Assembly (NCBI GenBank): GCA_045110575.1
Contig: JBGCGF010000007.1
Location: 62,001 to 126,000, forward strand
Origin: CALDTK01 sp045110575
Lineage (GTDB): Bacteria > Bacteroidota > Bacteroidia > Chitinophagales > Saprospiraceae
Direction of reading: 5' to 3'
Length of the DNA stretch: 64,000 bases
In this document: positions 58,322 to 64,000 of the stretch, piece after piece
Position numbering within the stretch: the stretch's first letter is position 1
How the letters are laid out: the number at the start of each line of letters is the position of its first letter
Notes under the pieces: model-generated
What the model was told of the DNA's origin: nothing
Databases searched by the model: none
The model's input: only the letters and a program-made list of their open reading frames with translations
Program-made: the position numbers and the translations under genes

Positions 58322-60370
58322 CTACCGCAACACCACAGATCCCAGTTCCGTGCTCAATTGCTTTTTGACATCTACCATTCTGGTAAAGAGCTTGAGTAGA
58401 CGATTGATGACTTTGGGATCACCTTCTTCTTGCGCTATACGCAGGCGATCGGTGGTTTGATCCATCTTTTTGAGCAGCTTCACAAGCTTGAAACGGATGA
58501 TCGATCGCTTGGCAGCTGGCAACCAATTAAGGTCAGGAGCTTTTTGCGTGGTCAGTGAGATTTCGAATTTCTCGAACCAGCCCGCACTGTACAAGTACTT
58601 TTCAGTAAACACTGTTGCCGCAAAATCCTTGACTTCGTCGCTGGCGTGACTCGTCCAATAGTCTGGATTGATGGACTCTCCTCGGCTTTGACGTCCATGA
58701 CAATCACGTGCAATCTGCCCGCAAACGGGATCGTCGAACGTGTCGAGCACTTCTTCTAGGCCTGCACACAGGTAATCAGCAACGGTTACGTCGCCCTCTT
58801 CATCAAACACTTGATCGCCAAAGCGGACCAAAAGACTTACGATGTCGCGCTCTCTAAACAAGTCGTTCAAAACGACCTGCTGCCCAACCGGTTGTCTCGG
58901 CGCAGAGCCAGGTCCAAGTTCCTCGTCCGTTAAGAAGGCCTCAATTGGATAGTCGTCCTCTGGAGGACGCGGCGCCATGCTGCGCTCCTCTGTTGGAGAC
59001 GGAGTAGCCTTCTCTGCAAGCTGCTTAGAGATGTTACGCTGCGTAACGCGCTCTTTGCGTCGATCTTCTTCGTAACGCTTGCTGAGGTAGTTGTTCAATG
59101 ACTGAACCAGCGTCGCCTCACTGAGTGCAAACCGAGATCCAATCGTCTTGGTGTACTCTGCACGAAGAATAGGGTCAGGAACTTGCGCCACAGACTTTAG
59201 GACATCTTGGACCAAATTGGCCCGCGAAATCGGATCATTCTTAGCCTCTTCATCAACAAGATCAGCCTTGTAAGCAATGAAGTCTTTTGAGTTCGATTTA
59301 ACGTACTCCCGAAACGCCTCACCACCATATTCCTTGACATAACTGTCTGGGTCATGATTATCAGGAAGCAAAACGAGCTTGACCTCCATACCGGCGGCAA
59401 GTACCATGTCTAGCCCACGCAAAGCTGCTTTAATGCCTGCTTTGTCACCATCATAAAGGAAAATCACCTTGTGCGTAAGGCGTTTTATGAGGCTAATGTG
59501 CCCACTCGTTAAAGAGGTACCGCTGGTAGCTACGACGTTTTCGATGCCCGCCTGGTGTAGTGCGATAACATCGGCGTAGCCCTCGGTAATGAGGCAATGA
59601 TTTTCCCTTCTCACCGACACCTTGGCGATGTGCATACCGTAGAGAATCTTGCTCTTGTTATAGAGCTCCGTCTCTGGGGAGTTGAGGTACTTCGGTGCCT
59701 TCGTGTTTGACTTTAGAATACGGCCAGCAAAAGCAACCACCTTTCCCGAGTATCCATGAATAGGGAACACTACCCTATCTCTCAGGAAATCGCGCGAACC
59801 ATCTCTAGTAATGAGTCCGAGGTCTTTGAGATATTCTCGTTGATACCCTTTCGCTAACGCTGCTTGCTTGAGAGAATCCCCTCGAGGGGGGGCAAACCCA
59901 AGTTCAAATTTCTTGATGGTTTCGTCTGAATAGCCCCGATGCTTAAAGTAGCTGAGACCGATAGCCTTGCCTTCATCGGAATTGGTGAGCTGCTCATAGT
60001 AGAAGTCTCGCGCAAAATCATTGACCAACGAAAGAGCTTGAGCTTTTTGCTGCTCAGCACGCACTTCTTCAGTGACTTCCGTCTCCTCAATGTGGATGTT
60101 GTACTTGCGCGCGATGATGCGCAATGCCTCTACATACGTAAGGCTATCGTGCTTTTGCACAAAGCTGATTGCATCGCCACCTTCTCCGCAACCGAAGCAC
60201 TTAAAGATGCCGCGGGCAGGGTTTACATTGAAGCTTGGCGTCTTTTCACCGTGCAACGGACAGAGCCCGATCATGTTGGAACCACGTCGTTTGAGGTTGA
60301 CGTAGTCGCCCACTACCTCTTCGACACGCATGGTGTCTTTTATTTTCTGGACAGTGCTTGGGCTAATCAT
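58322..60370 (-). CDS. dnaG: DNA primase
   Basis: Makes RNA primers for DNA replication. The CHC2 zinc site is C37-H40-C58-C61 (LCPLHGEKTPSF, FKCFGCGEGG). Then comes the catalytic core with TOPRIM motifs (LITEGYADVIALHQAGI and LYDGDKAGIKA). A Pro/Glu-rich linker lies at ~440-475 and the helicase-binding C-terminal part follows. Length 682 residues. A TACCTTTA box lies 7 nt before the start. Convergent with the lipoprotein gene. Confidence 0.96.
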   Translation of the reverse strand: MISPSTVQKIKDTMRVEEVVGDYVNLKRRGSNMIGLCPLHGEKTPSFNVNPARGIFKCFGCGEGGDAISFVQKHDSLTYVEALRIIARKYNIHIEETEVTEEVRAEQQKAQALSLVNDFARDFYYEQLTNSDEGKAIGLSYFKHRGYSDETIKKFELGFAPPRGDSLKQAALAKGYQREYLKDLGLITRDGSRDFLRDRVVFPIHGYSGKVVAFAGRILKSNTKAPKYLNSPETELYNKSKILYGMHIAKVSVRRENHCLITEGYADVIALHQAGIENVVATSGTSLTSGHISLIKRLTHKVIFLYDGDKAGIKAALRGLDMVLAAGMEVKLVLLPDNHDPDSYVKEYGGEAFREYVKSNSKDFIAYKADLVDEEAKNDPISRANLVQDVLKSVAQVPDPILRAEYTKTIGSRFALSEATLVQSLNNYLSKRYEEDRRKERVTQRNISKQLAEKATPSPTEERSMAPRPPEDDYPIEAFLTDEELGPGSAPRQPVGQQVVLNDLFRERDIVSLLVRFGDQVFDEEGDVTVADYLCAGLEEVLDTFDDPVCGQIARDCHGRQSRGESINPDYWTSHASDEVKDFAATVFTEKYLYSAGWFEKFEISLTTQKAPDLNWLPAAKRSIIRFKLVKLLKKMDQTTDRLRIAQEEGDPKVINRLLKLFTRMVDVKKQLSTELGSVVLR

Positions 60371-60583
60371 TCAGCAGTAAAGGTAAATAAACGTGATAGT
60401 TCACCTAGCGAACAGCTCGGTTTGATTGAAGGATAAGAAAAATAGCAGCACAATCAGCCCGACAGCGGATTAAGCGAGCTGTGATTGCATTTGACGTAAT
60501 ACGCCCATTGACTTTGCGCACACGTTAAGATGACTAACACGGCATCTTTTTTGCAGATGCAGAGCTAGGTCTATTACCAGCTC

Positions 60584-63190
60584 TTGTCTATGAAACTCTA
60601 TACTTCCGCGTTAACAGCGTGCCTTCTAGTCTTTTTCACGTCGATTGCAATTGCAGCTTCCCCAAGCGTAGATTGTAGTTCACTGAACAATGACGCCCGT
60701 GTTTCCTGTCTCCTCCAAGAGGTCAGTACCCTCGTTAGGAACGGAAAACTTCAAGAAGCAACACCCCTTGCATTTGATGCAATGGAGCTTGCTCGAAAAG
60801 TGAAACAGGTCGGTCCTCAGTTTCAAGCGCACCTAGAAATGGGAAAGCTCTACGCTGCGAAAAATGACCAGACCAATGCGATGCGCCAGTTTGTACAAGC
60901 GCTCAAAATCGCAAACAGCGAAGGCAACACAACTTGGACTATTGAGTCGAAGCGCCACATCGGCGAGACGTTCACTACGCTCGAAGATTACGCGCAAGCA
61001 GAAGCGAACTTGATGGAAGCACTTGTTTTGGCGCAAGCTGAAAAAGTATGGGACCAAGCCGCTATCCTTCACTCAGGCCTTGGCCAAGTGTACCTTCAAA
61101 AAGGAATCATCGGCAAAAGCCAAGAGCACCTAAAGAAAGCAATTCAACTTTTCGTTGAACAGCAAAATTTTGAGCGCGCAGCCCACGTAAGTGGTCAACT
61201 AGCCGATCAATACCTTTCTTCAGGTGACTACGACAACGCTGAAGTGTATGCAGAGCAGACCTTACAACTGCATACCAGTAGCGACGACATTGTTGAAATT
61301 GCAAAAGACAACCAACGTCTTGCAAAAATCTATTCTGCATTTGACGATTACGAAGGAGCTATCGATGTAACAGAGCGTGCATTTGGAATCTTCAAACGCA
61401 AGAACAATCAACTGGGTGTTATTGAAACACTTAAAGACTTTGCCCTTTACAACCAAGAACTTGGTAACACCAAAGAAGCACGCAAAAACGCCAATGAAGC
61501 GATAGTAATGCTACGTAAAGTGTCTGGCTACGAAGGCTTTGAAATCGCTAGAGACCTTTCGCTCTTCTTTGAGCGCGATGGTAATTTTGAAACGGCCCTT
61601 TCGGCAAAACAAGACTTCGTGCGTCGCCGTGAAGCGTTTTTTGCGGGCGAAAAATCTCGTGCACTTGTTGAGTTGACCACTCGCTACGAAAGCGAGTTTG
61701 CAACAGAGCAGCAGCAACGAAAAATTGAGCGTCTAGAAACAGATGAGGCAACCGCACGGACAAAGTTCTTCGGACTACTCTTCGGTGCTGGATTGCTTGC
61801 TGTACTCGCTGTAGTACTCTTCATGAGCTACAAGCGAAAGTTGGCGGACAACAACCTACTTACTGAAAAGAACGATGAGATCGGGCGCCAGAAGACGGAG
61901 ATCGACCTAAAGAACCTTGAGCTTGGCGAAAAGAACGACAACCTCAACGGTCTTAATACGAAGCTCGTCGACGAAATGGCAGAGCGTGAGTCTATTCAAA
62001 AGACCTCGTTTGCACGTGACCGCTTCCTCGCGACGATGAGTCATGAGATGCGTACACCGATCAACATCATTTCAGGCCTTTGTCACTTGCTATTGGAAGA
62101 GAATCCTCGTCCTGACCAAGTGGAGCACTTGCGTACGTTGCAGTTCTCTGCAAACAACCTCGTTGTATTCATCAACGACATCCTTGACTTCTCTAAAATC
62201 GAGGCTGGCAAGCTCAACCTCGAGAAGCGTGAATTCAATCCGAAGCGTCTATTCGAAGAGGTAGCTTCTCGCTTTGAGATGGCTGCGAAGACCAAGGAAA
62301 TCAAAACGACATACGAATTTGATGGAGCGATTCCAGGTTGCCTGATGGGCGATCCGGCTCGTTTCAACCAGATCATGACCAACTTGGTACAGACAAGTTT
62401 CGCGCACTCTGTGAACTCGAAAGTACACATAGCGGTAAGCGTTGAAGAACTCAATGCTGATCATACTACCCTACGCTTCCAAATCGATGACGAAGGTCAA
62501 GTAATGGATGCGAAGCAGTTGGAAAGCATGTTCCGAAGCTTTACCTATAATCCAGACGATGCGTTTGAAGGCTACAACTCTTCAGACCTTGTCCTTGCGA
62601 TTACGCGTCGCCTCGTTGATCTTCAGAACGGCAAAATTGAAGTTGCCCCTCGTCCAGAAGGTGGAAACCGCTTCACGGTTCTTCTTTCGTTCAAGGTCGT
62701 TTCGGCGAAAGACCAGCGCAAGAGCGTCGGAGCTAAGCGCGTATTCGACCACTTGGCTGGAAACTCAATTCTACTCGTTGAGGACAACAAGATCAACCAA
62801 CTCGTCGTGCAGAAAATGCTCGTCCGACTAGGAATTGATGTAGTAAGCGCAGACGACGGTATCGAGGCTCTTGAGATTCTCAACAACCGCACGTTTGACC
62901 TTTGTCTAATGGATATCCAAATGCCTAAAATGGATGGCTACCGTGCAACCGCAGAAATTCGCAAGCACGTCAACCCGGTCGTTCGTGACATTCCTGTAAT
63001 CGCTTTGACGGCTTCAGCCTTCTTGAGCGAGCGCGAGAAAGCGAAATTATTCGGCATGAATGATCACGTAGGAAAGCCTTTCGCTCCAGAAGAGCTTCTC
63101 GAAAAGATCACCAATTGCCTTGCGATTCACCGCGGCGAAATGGACGATCCAAGCGTAGTGGTAGAAGAGAAAGAGGTTAAGAATACTTAG
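60584..63190 (+). CDS. TPR hybrid sensor kinase with a degenerate ATP-binding domain
   Basis: 868-residue hybrid kinase-like protein. Signal peptide about 1-24, TPR repeats in the periplasm (about 35-370), one membrane segment near 393-413 (LLFGAGLLAVLAVVLFM), a coiled coil, HisKA with His487 in MSHEMRTPIN, HATPase-like domain (about 590-705), and a receiver domain with Asp777 in CLMDIQMPKMDGY. The ATP site is ruined: N box NLVQTSFAHS (Asn to Thr604), G1 DEGQV where DxGxG is usual, and G2 SSDLVLAI with none of the three glycines. The receiver and acceptor histidine look normal. Autophosphorylation is therefore doubtful; it may act as phosphatase or relay. A one-mismatch 14-mer lies at 61025-61038. 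Confidence 0.85.
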   Translation: MSMKLYTSALTACLLVFFTSIAIAASPSVDCSSLNNDARVSCLLQEVSTLVRNGKLQEATPLAFDAMELARKVKQVGPQFQAHLEMGKLYAAKNDQTNAMRQFVQALKIANSEGNTTWTIESKRHIGETFTTLEDYAQAEANLMEALVLAQAEKVWDQAAILHSGLGQVYLQKGIIGKSQEHLKKAIQLFVEQQNFERAAHVSGQLADQYLSSGDYDNAEVYAEQTLQLHTSSDDIVEIAKDNQRLAKIYSAFDDYEGAIDVTERAFGIFKRKNNQLGVIETLKDFALYNQELGNTKEARKNANEAIVMLRKVSGYEGFEIARDLSLFFERDGNFETALSAKQDFVRRREAFFAGEKSRALVELTTRYESEFATEQQQRKIERLETDEATARTKFFGLLFGAGLLAVLAVVLFMSYKRKLADNNLLTEKNDEIGRQKTEIDLKNLELGEKNDNLNGLNTKLVDEMAERESIQKTSFARDRFLATMSHEMRTPINIISGLCHLLLEENPRPDQVEHLRTLQFSANNLVVFINDILDFSKIEAGKLNLEKREFNPKRLFEEVASRFEMAAKTKEIKTTYEFDGAIPGCLMGDPARFNQIMTNLVQTSFAHSVNSKVHIAVSVEELNADHTTLRFQIDDEGQVMDAKQLESMFRSFTYNPDDAFEGYNSSDLVLAITRRLVDLQNGKIEVAPRPEGGNRFTVLLSFKVVSAKDQRKSVGAKRVFDHLAGNSILLVEDNKINQLVVQKMLVRLGIDVVSADDGIEALEILNNRTFDLCLMDIQMPKMDGYRATAEIRKHVNPVVRDIPVIALTASAFLSEREKAKLFGMNDHVGKPFAPEELLEKITNCLAIHRGEMDDPSVVVEEKEVKNT

Positions 63191-63223
63191 AGCCCTTCTG
63201 CCCTAATAGCTTAGGCTAATATT

Positions 63224-63263
63224 CAAAGATCCCGTTTGGCTTTATTGCCGAACGGGATCTTTG
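63224..63263. terminator. Terminator after the hybrid kinase
   Basis: Perfect CAAAGATCCCGTT/AACGGGATCTTTG arms with GGC/GCC inside, between convergent genes; can serve both. Confidence 0.85.
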
Positions 63264-63296
63264 TAATTTCAGTAAGAAGCGATGCTTAGCGTGTGC

Positions 63297-64000
63297 TTAA
63301 GAAAACTTCTTCTGCTTGCTTTTTGATTCTTCCAAGGTTGAAATCAACTCGACAAAGTGCTTGAAGGCACTACTCGTACGCTGAGGTCTTGAACTCACAT
63401 CCATCGGCGCCTTTCCTACGGGGTGCTGGAATTGTAAGCGGTACGCGTGAAGTCCGATACTACGGTCTTCAAGTGCCTCTTTACCTCCGTAGCGCAAATC
63501 GCCTGCAAGTGGATAGCCGATTGAGCCAAATTGAGCGCGAATTTGGTGGCGTCGTCCTGTTTTTGGAGACACTTTCAGCATGCAGTAGCTTGCTACACGG
63601 GCCAGTAGTTCGAAACTCAGCTCAGACTTCTTACCGCCCGATCCTGCTTTACGCTCACTGGAGTGCACACGCATGCGCTTAATGCTTGGATCATGCTTGA
63701 GCCAATGCACGAGGTCTTGGCGGCGATCTTCGATGTTACCATTTACTACTGCGAGGTAGGTTTTCTGTACCTCACGTTCAGCAAACATGGGCTGCATGCG
63801 TGACAACGCCTTACTGGTGCGACACAGTACGATCAAACCGCTGGTTGGACGATCGAGGCGGTGTGCAAGACCGAGATAGACTTCGCCGGGCTTCTTGTAC
63901 TTGTACTTGATGTAGCGCTTGCCCCAATCGAGTACAGTCGCATCGCCTGTATCATCTCCTTGGGAGAGCATGCCCGCAGGCTTATCGACAATCAAGAGGT
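63297..64000 (-). CDS. RluA-family RNA pseudouridine synthase (5' end cut by the window)
   Basis: Converts uridine to pseudouridine in rRNA or tRNA. The conserved start LLIVDKPAGMLSQ runs off the right edge; the frame is open to the last base, so the true start and any S4 domain are outside. The catalytic Asp is in HRLDRPTSGLIVL; KTYLAVV, TGRRHQIRAQ and GYPLAGDLRYGG are the other RluA blocks, and the C-terminus is complete. Which site it modifies (RluA, C or D type) cannot be said. Confidence 0.92.
   Translation of the reverse strand, partial: LLIVDKPAGMLSQGDDTGDATVLDWGKRYIKYKYKKPGEVYLGLAHRLDRPTSGLIVLCRTSKALSRMQPMFAEREVQKTYLAVVNGNIEDRRQDLVHWLKHDPSIKRMRVHSSERKAGSGGKKSELSFELLARVASYCMLKVSPKTGRRHQIRAQFGSIGYPLAGDLRYGGKEALEDRSIGLHAYRLQFQHPVGKAPMDVSSRPQRTSSAFKHFVELISTLEESKSKQKKFS

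Noticed and set aside
60497..60520. -33/-7 promoter for the hybrid kinase (TTTG ... TGACTTTG)
   Set aside because: The spacing of about 15 nt is too short for the Bacteroidota pattern and the box has a mismatch.
1..64000. tRNA genes
   Set aside because: I searched the spacers for T-loop-like GGTTCRAATC stretches in cloverleaf context and saw none.

Overview
The window reads as ordinary chromosome of a free-living Bacteroidota bacterium, probably a marine Saprospiria/Lewinella-like lineage (lineage is inference). The evidence is type IX secretion sorting tails of both kinds (a gliding-type B tail at 6761-11176, type A tails at 22971-24485 and 24635-26194), a short RpoD of the Bacteroidota type, paired DUF6089 outer membrane proteins, DUF3810, and promoter boxes of the TAnnTTTG type instead of TATAAT. 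I see no rRNA, tRNA, CRISPR array, transposase or prophage block.

Layout. 1-5600: LytS-type sensor kinase, purC, two small unknown genes, a heptamer tandem repeat, and rpoD with a long hairpin-rich leader. 5700-26200: secreted proteins (M43-type metalloproteases, a 1471-residue PKD adhesin, a repetitive S74-chaperone fibre) mixed with housekeeping genes (M20 peptidase, GDPD, miaE, esterase, sucC, xseAB). 26400-33900: mdh, redoxin-like protein, DksA/TraR-like regulator, mqnB (futalosine menaquinone route), DUF3810, thioredoxin, DUF58, HEAT-like protein, PPK2. 33900-42400: a TPR/outer-membrane-protein operon, a TonB-C-like protein, a large PLP enzyme, a Nudix hydrolase and three copies of a two-hairpin intergenic element. 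42400-46300: the accessory stretch, with a DUF4143 ATPase behind a perfect hairpin, a Trm11-like methylase, a decayed XRE regulator, and a 5'-truncated RHS gene with a tiny overlapping membrane-protein ORF. 46300-64000: glycosyltransferase, recQ, beta-helix protein, DUF6089 pair, subtilisin, dciA-like gene, recF, pdhA with a histone-like tail, lipoprotein, dnaG, a hybrid kinase with a ruined ATP site, and the start-less end of an RluA-family gene.

Main unexplained signals: (i) an exact 14-mer (GCTTTCGCCAAAAC) occurs 11 times on both strands, inside genes in several reading frames and between genes; (ii) promoter boxes lie a constant 4-5 nt before many start codons, implying leaderless mRNAs; (iii) PdhA carries an 83-residue lysine-rich tail; (iv) the hybrid kinase at 60584 has lost all ATP-binding glycines; (v) an unannotated 56-residue membrane ORF overlaps the RHS stop codon and is a candidate immunity gene; (vi) rpoD has a structured leader; (vii) mdh and the subtilisin gene share a bipartite upstream module.
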